Shown in pieces: positions 23,823-31,679 of a stretch of DNA of 40,173 nucleotides. The notes beneath the pieces were generated by a model. The model had not been told where the DNA came from, did not search any database, and saw nothing but the letters and a program-made list of their open reading frames with translations. Position 1 is the first letter of the stretch. Every line of letters starts with the position of its first letter. Position numbers and translations under genes: made by a program. Source of the DNA: CF-13 sp036782775 (GTDB lineage: Bacteria; Chloroflexota; Dormibacteria; CF-121); contig DAIPYJ010000022.1 of the NCBI GenBank assembly GCA_036782775.1, forward strand, positions 1 to 40,173. Reading direction: 5' to 3'.

Positions 23823-25790
23823 ATGAAAACGCTGTTCCGCCGGCTTCGAGTCCCATCGGCGCTGCGACGCAAGCGCGTCACCATCCCGGCGCTGAGCCTG
23901 CTCGGCATCGCGCTGGTCGGGGCCGCCTGGATCCTCGCCCACAACGGGAGCAGCTCGGTCTGGAACCAGCCCGCCGCGCCCATCAGCGACGTCCTCAACC
24001 AGGTCGACCGCGGCCAGATCGCGAGCGCCGACATCAACGGCCAGCGGATCCTGATCACCGATGTCAACGGCCGGAAGTCCTGGACGATCGAGAAGGACGC
24101 CGCGATGGGAAGCACCGAAGAATATCTGCGCAGCCATGGCGTCAAGGTGGCGGTGCAGTCGACCGACGACAGCTCCCTTACCACCATGCTGCCCAACCTC
24201 ATCGGCCTGCTGGTCTTGATGGCGCTGCTCTTCGTCCTGCTCCGGCGATCCAACCTGCTGGGCAACCCAATGGGCGCCATGAGCAAGCACCTCGCCGAGG
24301 CTCGCACCGGCGACGACGCGGCGGTGACCTTTTCGCAGGTGGTCGGCGTCGATGAGGCGAAGCACGAGCTGGAGGAAGTGGTCGAGTTTCTCAAAGCCCC
24401 GGAGAGTTTCGACCAGCTGGGCGCGCGCATGCCGCGCGGCATTCTGCTGGTTGGTCCGCCCGGCACCGGCAAGACGCTGCTCTCGCGAGCGGTGGCCGGC
24501 GAGGCCAAAGTGCCGTACTTCTCCTTGAGCGGGTCGGATTTCGTCGAGATGTTCGTCGGCGTCGGCGCGGCGCGGGTTCGGGACCTGTTTCGGCATGCCA
24601 AGAAGCACGCCCCCTGCATCGTCTTTCTCGATGAGATCGACGCACTGGGACGCAAGCGCGGCGGTTCGCACCTGCGGACCAACGAGGAACGCGAGCAGAC
24701 CCTCAACCAGCTGCTGGTGGAGATGGACGGCTTCAATACCGACTGCGCCGTCGTCGTGATCGCCGCCACCAACCGGCCCGACGTGCTCGATCCCGCCCTG
24801 CTTCGCTCCGGTCGTTTCGACCGTCGCGTCGCCATCGACGCACCTGACCTCAACGGCCGACGGGCGATCCTCTCCCTCTATGCCGCGCAGAAACCGCTGG
24901 CCGAGAATATCGACCTCGACGTGGTAGCCCGGCAAACCCCCGGTTTCACCGGCGCGGATCTCGCCAATCTCTTGAACGAGGCGGCCATCCTCGCGGCGCG
25001 CCGCAAGAAAGCGGCCATCGGAACCGAGGAGCTGGAAGAGGCCAGCCTGCGCGTGATGGCCGGACCGGAGAAGCGTAGCCGGATGATCACGCCCGAAGAA
25101 AAAGCGATCATCGCCTACCACGAGGTCGGTCATGCGCTGGTGATGAAGTCGATCGCGAAGAGCGACCCGGTGCACAAGGTTTCGGTCGTGTCTCGCGGCC
25201 AGGCGCTCGGCGTCACGATTCAGCTGCCCGTCAAGGACCGCTATCTGACCTCGAAGTCCGAGCTGCAGGCGCGCATGGCAGCGGCCATGGGCGGGCGTGC
25301 CGCCGAGGAAATCATTTATGGCGACGTCACCACCGGCGCCAAGCAGGACATCGAGTTTGCGACCAACATCGCGCGCCAGATGGTCTGTGAGTTTGGCATG
25401 AGCGATCGCCTCGGCCTGGTGACCTTGCACCGCAAAGGGGAGGGCGATGGCACCTTCTTTTCGGAGCTCACCGCGGCCGATGTCGATTCTGAAGTCAAGG
25501 CGCTGACCGACGCTGCCTACAAGCAGGCGTACGACATCTGTCAGAGCCGCCGGCAGACGCTGGTGCGGATCGCTGAGCACCTGCAGGTGGTGGAGACGAT
25601 CGACGGCGACGAGCTCGAACGGCTGCTCCAGGAGCCGGTGACCAGCGCGCGACGGAAGCTTGCCTCACCTCGCACCGACGCCACTGGGGCGGCACGGATC
25701 GCCGCGGCCGAAGGCCGGAACTGGGAGCAGACAGACAGTGAGCAGCCGCCCACCAGCATCGAGGAAGTCCCGCCGGTCGCGGCCGGCTAA
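23823..25790 (+). CDS. ftsH: ATP-dependent zinc metalloprotease FtsH
   Basis: The 655-aa membrane protease has two TM helices (about residues 20-40 and 121-140) flanking a small extracytoplasmic domain. The AAA+ domain carries Walker A GPPGTGKT at 211-218, Walker B CIVFLDEID at 265-273 and second-region-of-homology RSGRFDRRV. The peptidase has HEVGH at 433-437. It degrades misassembled membrane proteins and short-lived regulators. The ribosome site GAGGT lies close to the ATG. The acidic, Pro-containing C-terminus is typical of variable tails. It follows the TIM-barrel gene by 20 nt, and its stop is directly adjacent to the stop of the convergent regulator. HspR-like neighbours suggest stress control. 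Confidence 0.97.
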   Translation: MKTLFRRLRVPSALRRKRVTIPALSLLGIALVGAAWILAHNGSSSVWNQPAAPISDVLNQVDRGQIASADINGQRILITDVNGRKSWTIEKDAAMGSTEEYLRSHGVKVAVQSTDDSSLTTMLPNLIGLLVLMALLFVLLRRSNLLGNPMGAMSKHLAEARTGDDAAVTFSQVVGVDEAKHELEEVVEFLKAPESFDQLGARMPRGILLVGPPGTGKTLLSRAVAGEAKVPYFSLSGSDFVEMFVGVGAARVRDLFRHAKKHAPCIVFLDEIDALGRKRGGSHLRTNEEREQTLNQLLVEMDGFNTDCAVVVIAATNRPDVLDPALLRSGRFDRRVAIDAPDLNGRRAILSLYAAQKPLAENIDLDVVARQTPGFTGADLANLLNEAAILAARRKKAAIGTEELEEASLRVMAGPEKRSRMITPEEKAIIAYHEVGHALVMKSIAKSDPVHKVSVVSRGQALGVTIQLPVKDRYLTSKSELQARMAAAMGGRAAEEIIYGDVTTGAKQDIEFATNIARQMVCEFGMSDRLGLVTLHRKGEGDGTFFSELTAADVDSEVKALTDAAYKQAYDICQSRRQTLVRIAEHLQVVETIDGDELERLLQEPVTSARRKLASPRTDATGAARIAAAEGRNWEQTDSEQPPTSIEEVPPVAAG

Positions 25791-26135
25791 CTAAATAATC
25801 TCTTCGTAGAGGTCGTAGACCTGCTTGAGGTCGTCGGGGGGCTTCACACCGCCGTTCTTGAGCGATTCGAGCAGCATCAGGATGTACTTGACCCCGGCCA
25901 GGTTGACGCCCTTCTCCCGGGTCAGCTGTTGGATCACCTGCAGCTTGCGCACGTTCCGCTGCGAGTAGCGGCGGCGGTTGGTCGCCGTGCGGTAGGGCTC
26001 GATCAGTCCCAGGTCCTCGTACATCATCAGCGTTCGCGGATGGGTCTCGAGGATCTCCGAGGCGACGCTGATGGTGTACAGCGGCTTGTCGAGGTCGAAA
26101 GCGCCGCTCAGCCGCGGGTCGCGGTTGGAGATCAA
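25791..26135 (-). CDS. HspR-like MerR-family regulator 3, paired with receiver gene
   Basis: A 114-aa MerR HTH: LDKPLYTISVASEILETHPR, TLMMYEDLGLIEPYRTATNR, then RRYSQRNVRKLQVIQQLTRE and GVNLAGVKYILMLLESL. It ends in a short acidic tail. The core is nearly identical to regulators 4 and 5, indicating recent duplication. The ATG lies 5 nt after the stop of the receiver gene (26141), so the two are one transcription unit with tight translational linkage. An adjacent receiver suggests that phosphorylation controls regulator activity by protein contact, but this is inference. Its stop abuts the stop of convergent ftsH. Confidence 0.9.
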   Translation of the reverse strand: MISNRDPRLSGAFDLDKPLYTISVASEILETHPRTLMMYEDLGLIEPYRTATNRRRYSQRNVRKLQVIQQLTREKGVNLAGVKYILMLLESLKNGGVKPPDDLKQVYDLYEEII

Positions 26136-26140
26136 GGGAG

Positions 26141-26530
26141 TTATTCCTTGACCCAGTCCTGCACGCCTCGACTCAGGCTGGCGGGTGTGGTCTCCGACTT
26201 GATCAGGTAGTCGAGCGCTCCCAGCTTGAGGCCGCGATCGACAAGTTCCTTCTCCCCGTAGTTGGAGAGGATGATGACCGGGATGTTGCGCGTGATGCTG
26301 TCCGAGCGGAGATTTTCGAGCACGGCAAAGCCGTCCATCTTGGGAAGTCGAATGTCGAGGAAGACGATGTCAGGCACCATCTTCTTGGCATTGTCCAGGC
26401 CTTCCTCGCCCGACTTCGCCACCGTGACCCGATAGCCGTCTAACTCCAGTTTCAGCTTGTACATCTCGGCGACGGCCGGATCGTCTTCGATGAAGAGAAC
26501 GTTTACGTCCTCGTCGACCACTTCACTCAT
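26141..26530 (-). CDS. Stand-alone receiver protein paired with HspR-like MerR regulator
   Basis: The 129-aa protein is a CheY-like receiver alone: VLFIEDD (Asp pocket), Asp59 in DIVFLDIRLPKMDG, the switch segment PVIILSNYGE with Ser in place of Thr, and Lys111 in YLIKSE. A strong AAAGGAGGGG ribosome site precedes the ATG. It shares long near-identical stretches with the receiver at 31680 (LKLELDGYRV, FLDIRLPKMDG, RNIPVIILSNY), and both are followed by an MerR gene. There is no output domain, so the signal must pass through another protein, plausibly the downstream regulator. A TATACT box lies upstream at 26602-26607. Confidence 0.92.
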   Translation of the reverse strand: MSEVVDEDVNVLFIEDDPAVAEMYKLKLELDGYRVTVAKSGEEGLDNAKKMVPDIVFLDIRLPKMDGFAVLENLRSDSITRNIPVIILSNYGEKELVDRGLKLGALDYLIKSETTPASLSRGVQDWVKE

Positions 26531-26739
26531 GTCCCCTCCTTTCGGCGTCCGGCAAACGGCACATTATCCCTGTCACCTTTCCCCCCTTTTCGCCGGTGGC
26601 TAGTATATCGCAAGTATGCCCGAATTCCCTAACCTGATGCGAGATGGTTCTGAACTGCGCTTGGTCGACACAGTGCTAGGATGGCTGTAGGGTTTGGCTG
26701 TACGCCAAACGGGGACATACCGGAGGAGCAAAGTTCGAG

Positions 26740-26955
26740 ATGGGATATTTCCGAGGCCTTACCCATGGAGCGATCGTCGGCGCCGCCCTGGGCATCCTCT
26801 ACGCACCCGAGTCGGGTACGGAGATGCGCCGTCGCGTCTCTCGCCTGTTGGGCCAGGCCGAGCAGATGATGGCCGCGGAGGCCGACGCCGGACAATCGGC
26901 GGCACCAAAGCGGCGCGCCGTCGGCGGCAGCGAGAGCAGGGCAAGGCGCCCATAG
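26740..26955 (+). CDS. YtxH-like small protein 1
   Basis: The 71-aa protein begins with GLTHGAIVGAALGILYAPES and GTEMRRRVSRLL, the glycine-rich hydrophobic helix plus APxSGxE motif of YtxH-domain proteins, and ends in a basic tail. YtxH is a general-stress-type small membrane-associated protein in Firmicutes; its molecular role is unknown. CGGAGGAG precedes the ATG. It is followed 12 nt later by a second YtxH-type gene, so they form a two-gene operon. Confidence 0.85.
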   Translation: MGYFRGLTHGAIVGAALGILYAPESGTEMRRRVSRLLGQAEQMMAAEADAGQSAAPKRRAVGGSESRARRP

Positions 26956-26967
26956 GAGGAGAAGAGG

Positions 26968-27342
26968 ATGGATCAGACAGTGGACAAGACGGTCGACCGC
27001 TTGAGCGATCTGCTCGACCGCGCCACCAAAGTGGCGCAGGACCTGGAGGTCAAAGACCGCCTGACTGACGCCGTCGCCGCGCTGCGCCGGACCAGAATCA
27101 CGCAGGACGAGGACACCGGGGTTGAGCGCTTCGTCACCGGTCTGCTGGTCGGCGTCGCGGTCGGTTTCGGGCTGGCGTTGTTGCTGGCGCCCAAGTCCGG
27201 CGAGGAAATGCGCGATGATCTGATGCAGCGCGGCATCGAGCTACGCGATCGCGCTGGCGAGCTCGCTTCGCGCATGCCGTTCGGCGACGGCGACCAGGGG
27301 CGCGTCGAGAAGACCGCCAGCGACCAGCCGGGAATCGCTTAA
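26968..27342 (+). CDS. YtxH-like protein 2
   Basis: A 124-aa protein with an amphipathic N-terminus (VDRLSDLLDRATKVAQDL), a glycine-rich hydrophobic helix (FVTGLLVGVAVGFGLALLLA) directly followed by PKSGEEMRDDLMQRG as in YtxH-domain proteins, and a short charged end. GGAGGAGAAGAGG precedes the ATG. It lies 12 nt after the first YtxH gene. The helix probably anchors or caps the protein at the membrane; the long helical arms suggest self-association. A GC hairpin (27343-27364) follows the stop. Confidence 0.85.
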   Translation: MDQTVDKTVDRLSDLLDRATKVAQDLEVKDRLTDAVAALRRTRITQDEDTGVERFVTGLLVGVAVGFGLALLLAPKSGEEMRDDLMQRGIELRDRAGELASRMPFGDGDQGRVEKTASDQPGIA

Positions 27343-27364
27343 CCTCCGCTGGTCACCGCGGAGG
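27343..27364 (+). terminator. GC-rich hairpin after YtxH operon
   Basis: CCTCCGC and GCGGAGG pair around an 8-nt loop directly after the stop at 27342. There is no T-run, so termination is uncertain. The rest of the 150 bp up to the PBP stop is GC-rich and holds further short palindromes (GGCCGGCGGGCCCGGCC) and no gene. Confidence 0.4.
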
Positions 27365-27495
27365 TGCGGTCGCGAGCTGTCCGCGACGCCTCAAGCGCTC
27401 GCATAGCACGTCCCGCGCGGCTCGCGTGGGCCGGCGGGCCCGGCCGCTAGCCGGAGGCAGCGAGCGACCGGCCCGCAGCGATGACGAGTGGGGGC

Positions 27496-29769
27496 TCAGT
27501 GATTGCCGCCGCCGCCACCACCGCCGCCCCCGTGGCCGCCATCGTTTGCGGGCGGCGTCGGTGACGCTGATGCGGTCGGTGCGGGGCTCGCTGCGGGTGC
27601 TGGCGGCGGCTTGGGCGCATTGAGCACGCAGTAGACGCCGTCGACCGTGATCTGCGAGTAGGTCAGCGTGTAAGGGCTGTAGTTCGCGGGCAGCTTGCAC
27701 ACTGGCCATGGCTGGCCCAGCGTGTTCGGCAGATTTTGGGTCCCAGGCAGGAAGTAGTTGCCGCCGGACGGGATGACACCAGCTGGGACCTGATACCACT
27801 CGTCTGGCTTGCCGGCGAGGGCCTGGGTCATGAACTTGTGCCAGATCGGGGCTGCGCCGACGATACCGGTCGAGTTGTGGCTGAGCGGCTTGTCGTCAGG
27901 GTTGCCGACCCAGACGGCCGTCGCAAGGCTCGGGGTAAAGCCGACGGTCCAGTTGTCCTTGAAGTCGTTGGTGGTTCCCGTCTTGGCGCCAACATGCCGC
28001 CCGCTCAAGGTAAGGTCGCCGCCGCAGCCGAACTCAAGGCAGCGGTTGCGATCATCCGAAATGATCGAGTCGATGATGAAGGCGACGCCGGGATCGATGG
28101 CGCGGAACGCATTCTTGTCCGGGTCGTAGTTGAAGACGGACCGGCCGAGGCCGTCCTTGATGCTGAGGATGGGCGCCTCGCGATGGCGAACGCCGAGCGT
28201 GGCAAGCGTCGATGCGGCGGTCGCCATGTCCGCAACGCGCACGGCGTAGGCGCCAAGCGTCAGGCTCGGTCCATAGAAATCGACTGGATGGTCGACATTG
28301 CACGGCTCACCCAGGCAGGTGAGTCCCATGCGATGGGCCATGTCGACAACCGCCGGGATGCCGGTGCGCAGCTCGACTTTCAGCGCCGGGATGTTGAGCG
28401 AGTTTCCCATCGCCATCTTGAGCGGCAGCGTGCCGTGGAAGCGGTGGTCGTAGTTCTGTGGAATGTACTTGCCATATCCAAGCGGATCGCCGCCGATGGG
28501 AAAGACCATGGCGTCGTCGAGAATCGGGCTCACCATGTTGACTTTCTTGCTTTCGATCGCGGCGGTGTAGGTGAAGAGCTTGAAGCTCGATCCCGGAGAC
28601 CGCGCGACGTCGTAGGCGAAGTTGAACTGGCCGCCCGGCTTGTTGTAGTTGTCGCCGCCGACCATCGCCAGGACCTCGCCCGTCTTCGGATCCATGCTGA
28701 CCAATGCGGCATCGTGGAAGTTGTAGAAGTTGCCTTTTTGCGCGATCTGGTCGTGCACCGTCTGCTCGGCGAGATGCTGCAGGTTCAGGTCGAGGCTCGT
28801 GTAGACCCGATAGCCGTTGCGGTCCCCGGCCTTGATGTTGTAGTCCTTGGCGAGCGTCTCGAGGACGTAGTCGACGAAGTAGGGCGCCTCGAACTTGGTG
28901 GTCGGCGGATAGACCTGCAGCTTCTCGGCATAGGCGGCTTGCGCCTGGACCGGCGTGATGTACTTCTCGCTGACCATGCCGTTGAGCACCTGCAGCTGGC
29001 GGGCCTTCGCCGAGGCGAAGTTGGTCAGTGGGTCGTAGCGGCTCGGAGCCTGCGGCAACCCCGCCAGCATCGCGGCCTGCCCGAGCGTCAGGTCGTGCGC
29101 ATCGGTTTGGAAATAGCTGCGGGCTGCGGCCTCGATGCCGTAGGTCTGGCTGCCGTAGTAGATGGTGTCGAGGTACATCTCGAGAATCTGGTTCTTGTTG
29201 AAGTCACGGTTGAGCTCGATGGCGAGAATGCCCTCTTTGAGCTTGCGCTGCAGGGTTGGGGCGGGATTGGAGCCGATGTAGAGCTGCTTGACGAGCTGCT
29301 GGCTGATCGTGCTGCCGCCCTGCGTCACGCGCTGATGCGTGAGGTCGGCGACGGCGGCGCGAAAGATGCCGCCGACGTCGATGCCGCTGTTCTGATAGAA
29401 GGTGCGGTCCTCGGTAGCCAGCGTGGCTTTCAGCACCCAGGGCGAGATGTAATTCAGCGGGACGACGATCCGGTGGTCGCCCTGTTTGCCGATGTCGGCC
29501 AGCAGGGTGCCGTGGCGGTCGTAGATCAACGTGTCCTGCTGAAGGTTGGTGTAGACGATGTTGCTCACCGGTGGCAGGGGGCCGACCGCCTGCGCCGTCA
29601 CTGCCGGGATGGCGAGCATGGGGATGACCAAGACAATGACGAGGCCGAGGATCAATGCCCGGCGCATGTCGGAACGGGCGCGCTTGCGCCAACGATGAAC
29701 CTGGCGGTGAGCCCGTCTTCGGGCGACTAGGCGGTCAGAAACCCGAAAATCCCCGAAAGCAGAAGCCAC
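27496..29769 (-). CDS. Class A penicillin-binding protein (PBP1A type)
   Basis: A bifunctional peptidoglycan synthase of 757 aa. A basic N-terminal tail and TM helix (about 36-60) are followed by a GT51 domain with catalytic Glu120 in ATEDRTFYQNSG and then VTQGGSTISQQLVKQLY. The transpeptidase domain has SSFK (Ser394), MGNSLN for the SxN motif and KTGTTND. It polymerises and cross-links lipid II outside the membrane. A Pro/Ala/Ser linker and a Gly/His tail end the protein. The start is GTG 29769, which overlaps a small membrane ORF; ATG 29667 is an alternative with a shorter tail. Neither has a clear ribosome site, fitting coupling to the upstream ORF. Confidence 0.95.
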   Translation of the reverse strand: MASAFGDFRVSDRLVARRRAHRQVHRWRKRARSDMRRALILGLVIVLVIPMLAIPAVTAQAVGPLPPVSNIVYTNLQQDTLIYDRHGTLLADIGKQGDHRIVVPLNYISPWVLKATLATEDRTFYQNSGIDVGGIFRAAVADLTHQRVTQGGSTISQQLVKQLYIGSNPAPTLQRKLKEGILAIELNRDFNKNQILEMYLDTIYYGSQTYGIEAAARSYFQTDAHDLTLGQAAMLAGLPQAPSRYDPLTNFASAKARQLQVLNGMVSEKYITPVQAQAAYAEKLQVYPPTTKFEAPYFVDYVLETLAKDYNIKAGDRNGYRVYTSLDLNLQHLAEQTVHDQIAQKGNFYNFHDAALVSMDPKTGEVLAMVGGDNYNKPGGQFNFAYDVARSPGSSFKLFTYTAAIESKKVNMVSPILDDAMVFPIGGDPLGYGKYIPQNYDHRFHGTLPLKMAMGNSLNIPALKVELRTGIPAVVDMAHRMGLTCLGEPCNVDHPVDFYGPSLTLGAYAVRVADMATAASTLATLGVRHREAPILSIKDGLGRSVFNYDPDKNAFRAIDPGVAFIIDSIISDDRNRCLEFGCGGDLTLSGRHVGAKTGTTNDFKDNWTVGFTPSLATAVWVGNPDDKPLSHNSTGIVGAAPIWHKFMTQALAGKPDEWYQVPAGVIPSGGNYFLPGTQNLPNTLGQPWPVCKLPANYSPYTLTYSQITVDGVYCVLNAPKPPPAPAASPAPTASASPTPPANDGGHGGGGGGGGGNH

Positions 29770-29921
29770 AGCGTGAGCAGAATAACCGCTCCCCAGCCCG
29801 CGCTGTAGGCCAGGGCTCGCATCGGCGAGCGACGCTGCCGCCGGAAATGCCGCCGGCGATCGGCCAGGGACGAGAGGCCATTGGCGGGAACGGGATGAGT
29901 GACGTGTCCAAAGCTGATCAT
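29727..29921 (-). CDS. Small single-TM protein ahead of PBP gene
   Basis: A 64-aa ORF with AGAGGTAAGG just before the ATG and a TATAAT promoter box upstream (29973-29978). The first half is basic (SLADRRRHFRRQRRSP) and the second half is one TM helix (GWGAVILLTLWLLLSGIFGF). It overlaps the 5' end of the PBP reading frame, so it may be a co-translated partner or a leader peptide for that gene. No family is recognised. Confidence 0.6.
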   Translation of the reverse strand: MISFGHVTHPVPANGLSSLADRRRHFRRQRRSPMRALAYSAGWGAVILLTLWLLLSGIFGFLTA

Positions 29922-29972
29922 GGCCTTACCTCTAAACCCGGAAGCTCCTGCTTCAGGAAATCTGACTTCATC

Positions 29973-29978
29973 ATTATA
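29973..29978 (-). promoter_or_regulatory. -10 box of the small TM ORF / PBP operon
   Basis: A perfect TATAAT on the minus strand lies about 50 nt upstream of the ATG at 29921. The -35 region is weak. The remainder of 29922-30095 shows nothing else recognisable. Confidence 0.55.
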
Positions 29979-30095
29979 ACGTAAGCGGAGCTCCTTTGCG
30001 AGACTTCCGGACGCGATTCCCCTGCGCTGCCTATCGAACGGAGCTGGGCGCGATTAGGTTACGGGCGCTCGATCGGAGGCCCAAATCGGCAACCT

Positions 30096-30101
30096 TATAA
30101 T
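30096..30101 (+). promoter_or_regulatory. -10 box directly upstream of zinc-ribbon gene (leaderless)
   Basis: A perfect TATAAT ends 9 nt before the TTG start at 30111, so transcription should begin at or within a base or two of the start codon. No Shine-Dalgarno sequence fits between. Confidence 0.5.
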
Positions 30102-30110
30102 TGGGCCGCT

Positions 30111-30683
30111 TTGGCGAGCCAGGTACCGCCGGCCGGCGAGCCGATCACCTTCTGCGCGCATTGCGGCAAGCCGATCGAGGCCGACGCACGGTTCTGCCGC
30201 TTCTGCGGCAAGGCGCAGGGAGACCGGGGGGTTGCACCCCGGCCGGTCGCGTCCAGAGCCGGAGCTCCGCCGCCGCGACCGGCGGGGCCGGACCGCAGGG
30301 CGACAACCGCGGAAGGGCTCGAGGAGCGGCTCCGCCAGCTATTTCCCCGGCACGCGCTCCAGGACGAGCTAATGCAGATCGGAAGCATCGCCGCCTTCTT
30401 CATGCTGGTGATCGGATTCGTCCTCGGCTTCTTCTTCGCCTACAGCTGGTTGGCGATGAACTTTCTGCTCGCCGGAATCGGTCTGCTCCTCTTTTTGATC
30501 TTGCGCGAGTCCACGCTCGCCCAATTGCGAGAGCGCGGCCCGGCCAGTCCCGGGCGTCGGCCGGAACCCCCTGCCAACTCGGATTTGCCGGCGGAAGCCG
30601 CCACCATGCAGTCGTCGCCGGCTCGGCCAGCGCCCCCGCCAGTTCCGCCACCGCCCCCGTCGCCACGTCCGCCGCGGCAATAA
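30111..30683 (+). CDS. Zinc-ribbon membrane protein
   Basis: The 190-aa protein starts with a double-CxxC zinc ribbon (FCAHCGKPIEADARFCRFCG). A Pro-rich linker and a short helical segment (EERLRQLFPRHALQDELMQI) follow, then two TM helices (IAAFFMLVIGFVLGFFFAYS and LAMNFLLAGIGLLLFLIL) and a Pro-rich disordered tail. The combination is common for membrane-bound adaptor proteins of unknown role. The start is TTG at 30111; no other start precedes the first Cys pair. The gene ends at a strong terminator. Confidence 0.75.
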   Translation: MASQVPPAGEPITFCAHCGKPIEADARFCRFCGKAQGDRGVAPRPVASRAGAPPPRPAGPDRRATTAEGLEERLRQLFPRHALQDELMQIGSIAAFFMLVIGFVLGFFFAYSWLAMNFLLAGIGLLLFLILRESTLAQLRERGPASPGRRPEPPANSDLPAEAATMQSSPARPAPPPVPPPPPSPRPPRQ

Positions 30684-30685
30684 AA

Positions 30686-30710
30686 AAAGCCGGCCATGAT
30701 GGCCGGCTTT
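30686..30710. terminator. Bidirectional terminator between zinc-ribbon and CsbD genes
   Basis: AAAGCCGGCC and GGCCGGCTTT form a 10-bp stem with loop ATGAT. On the minus strand, where the CsbD gene ends at 30724, the stem is followed by a seven-T run; on the plus strand the T-run is shorter. Confidence 0.85.
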
Positions 30711-30723
30711 GTGCCCTCAGTGC

Positions 30724-30897
30724 CTAGAGGTTCTTGTCGCCCTCGACCGGATCGTTGGTGGTGGCATCATTGCCGGCGCCTTCCAGGTCGCCCTTGACCT
30801 TTTGCGCCTTGCCTTCCCACTCCATCTTCTTGTCGCCGGTCACCTTGCCGCCTGCGTCCTTGACTTCGCCTTCGAGCTTGTCGCCCATTTCGCCCAT
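30724..30897 (-). CDS. CsbD-family stress protein
   Basis: The 57-aa product begins MGEMGDKLEGEVKDAGGKVT and GDKKMEWEGKAQKVKGDLEG, the GxxK-rich amphipathic pattern of CsbD-like proteins, and ends in an acidic tail. Family members are small, soluble, highly charged general-stress proteins, known in Bacillus as SigB-controlled; their molecular role is unknown. The ribosome site GGAGGT is 5 nt from the ATG, a TATAAT box lies at 30946-30951, and a terminator follows directly, so this is a well-defined single-gene unit. It fits the stress theme of the block. Confidence 0.92.
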   Translation of the reverse strand: MGEMGDKLEGEVKDAGGKVTGDKKMEWEGKAQKVKGDLEGAGNDATTNDPVEGDKNL

Positions 30898-30945
30898 CGT
30901 GCACCTCCGTCAGGATTTGGCGCGATACGGCGCCTGTTAGCAAAC

Positions 30946-30951
30946 ATTATA
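30946..30951 (-). promoter_or_regulatory. -10 box of CsbD promoter
   Basis: A perfect TATAAT on the minus strand, 17 bp from TAGACC (four matches to the -35 consensus). The leader is about 40 nt and ends in GGAGGT before the ATG. Confidence 0.65.
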
Positions 30952-31032
30952 GCACCACACTACGATTCGGTCTACATCGAAAAGACATACATCAAGGTTC
31001 AGAGAGGTTCACATGTATTTACGGTTCCTGCG

Positions 31033-31061
31033 TTGAGGTTGCGGGTGGGCCTCCATATACT
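31033..31061 (+). promoter_or_regulatory. Promoter of HspR-like regulator 4
   Basis: TTGAGG (31033-31038) and TATACT (31056-31061) are spaced exactly 17 bp. The leader ends in GGAGGAATCT before the ATG at 31089. The TATACTGCT start of the leader is repeated at the receiver promoter (31652). Confidence 0.7.
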
Positions 31062-31088
31062 GCTGAGCAATTCAGGCAGGAGGAATCT

Positions 31089-31436
31089 ATGGCAACCGCA
31101 GTCAAGCGTGAGACGCGACGCGACACGAACATCTCCCTGGACAAGCCGATCTATACCATCAGCGTCGCCTCAGAGATCCTCGAGACGCATCCGCGGACGC
31201 TGATGATGTACGAGCACCTGGGCCTGGTCGTGCCCAAGCGGACCTCGACCAACCGTCGCCGTTTTTCCCAGCGCGACGTCATGAAGCTGCAGACGATCCA
31301 GAAGCTGACGCGGCAGCACTCGGTCAACCTGGCCGGCGTGCGCTATATCCTGAAACTCCTCAAGGTGCTGCAGGAGCACGAGCTCCAGCGCCCCGCCGAG
31401 CTCAAGGACATTGACGTCACGCTGCTGGAGGTCTAA
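31089..31436 (+). CDS. HspR-like MerR-family regulator 4 (lone copy)
   Basis: A 115-aa MerR HTH: LDKPIYTISVASEILETHPR, TLMMYEHLGLVVPKRTSTNR, RRFSQRDVMKLQTIQKLTRQ and HSVNLAGVRYILKLLKVL. It is almost identical in its core to regulator 5. The C-terminus is a short Leu/Glu-rich tail. It has its own good promoter and ribosome site and no receiver gene in front, unlike regulators 3 and 5. It lies directly upstream of the receiver-regulator pair 31680-32440, so the three may act on shared targets, possibly forming heterodimers. Confidence 0.9.
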   Translation: MATAVKRETRRDTNISLDKPIYTISVASEILETHPRTLMMYEHLGLVVPKRTSTNRRRFSQRDVMKLQTIQKLTRQHSVNLAGVRYILKLLKVLQEHELQRPAELKDIDVTLLEV

Positions 31437-31531
31437 GCTCCGCCGACCGTCGGGACCACTGGAATTTTTGCGGTCCAGAATGCGGAAGTTTCGCGATAGC
31501 GGACGCGGCACCATATGTGATGGCGCTCGTG

Positions 31532-31560
31532 TTGACAAGGCTTCCTGCCCTTCCTATAAT
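31532..31560 (+). promoter_or_regulatory. Perfect consensus promoter (TTGACA-17-TATAAT)
   Basis: TTGACA at 31532-31537 and TATAAT at 31555-31560 with a 17-bp spacer match the vegetative consensus at all twelve positions. Transcription should start near 31567 and reach a terminator hairpin only about 40-50 nt later. Confidence 0.8.
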
Positions 31561-31588
31561 CGAAATAGTTCTCTTGCCCCCCTCTTCG

Positions 31589-31618
31589 GGCCCTCCCTTC
31601 GGAGGGCCTTAACTTTTT
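31589..31618 (+). terminator. Hairpin with T-run in leader of receiver-regulator module
   Basis: GGCCCTCC and GGAGGGCC (31589-31596, 31601-31608) pair around CTTC, followed by TTAACTTTTT. An overlapping CCC-CTCTTC-GGG hairpin upstream could compete with it. It lies between the perfect promoter and the receiver gene, so it may act as an attenuator or end a short RNA. Confidence 0.65.
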
Positions 31619-31651
31619 GTGGAGGCTTTTAAAGTCATCAGACAATTGCTC

Positions 31652-31657
31652 TATACT
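31652..31657 (+). promoter_or_regulatory. Second -10 box upstream of receiver gene
   Basis: TATACT in the context CTCTATACTGCTTCGC, 22 nt before the ATG at 31680. It shares TATACTGCT with the promoter of regulator 4 and TATACT with the promoter of the inverted module (26602-26607). The -35 is weak. Confidence 0.45.
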
Positions 31658-31679
31658 GCTTCGCGCCCCACGGCCTGTT

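Noticed and set aside
23799..25580. 593-aa open frame on the minus strand
   Set aside because: Antisense to ftsH, with low-complexity Arg/Asp/His-rich composition typical of shadow frames.
27736..29730. 664-aa open frame on the plus strand
   Set aside because: Antisense shadow of the PBP gene; high-GC third positions keep the opposite frame open, and the sequence has no domain motifs.
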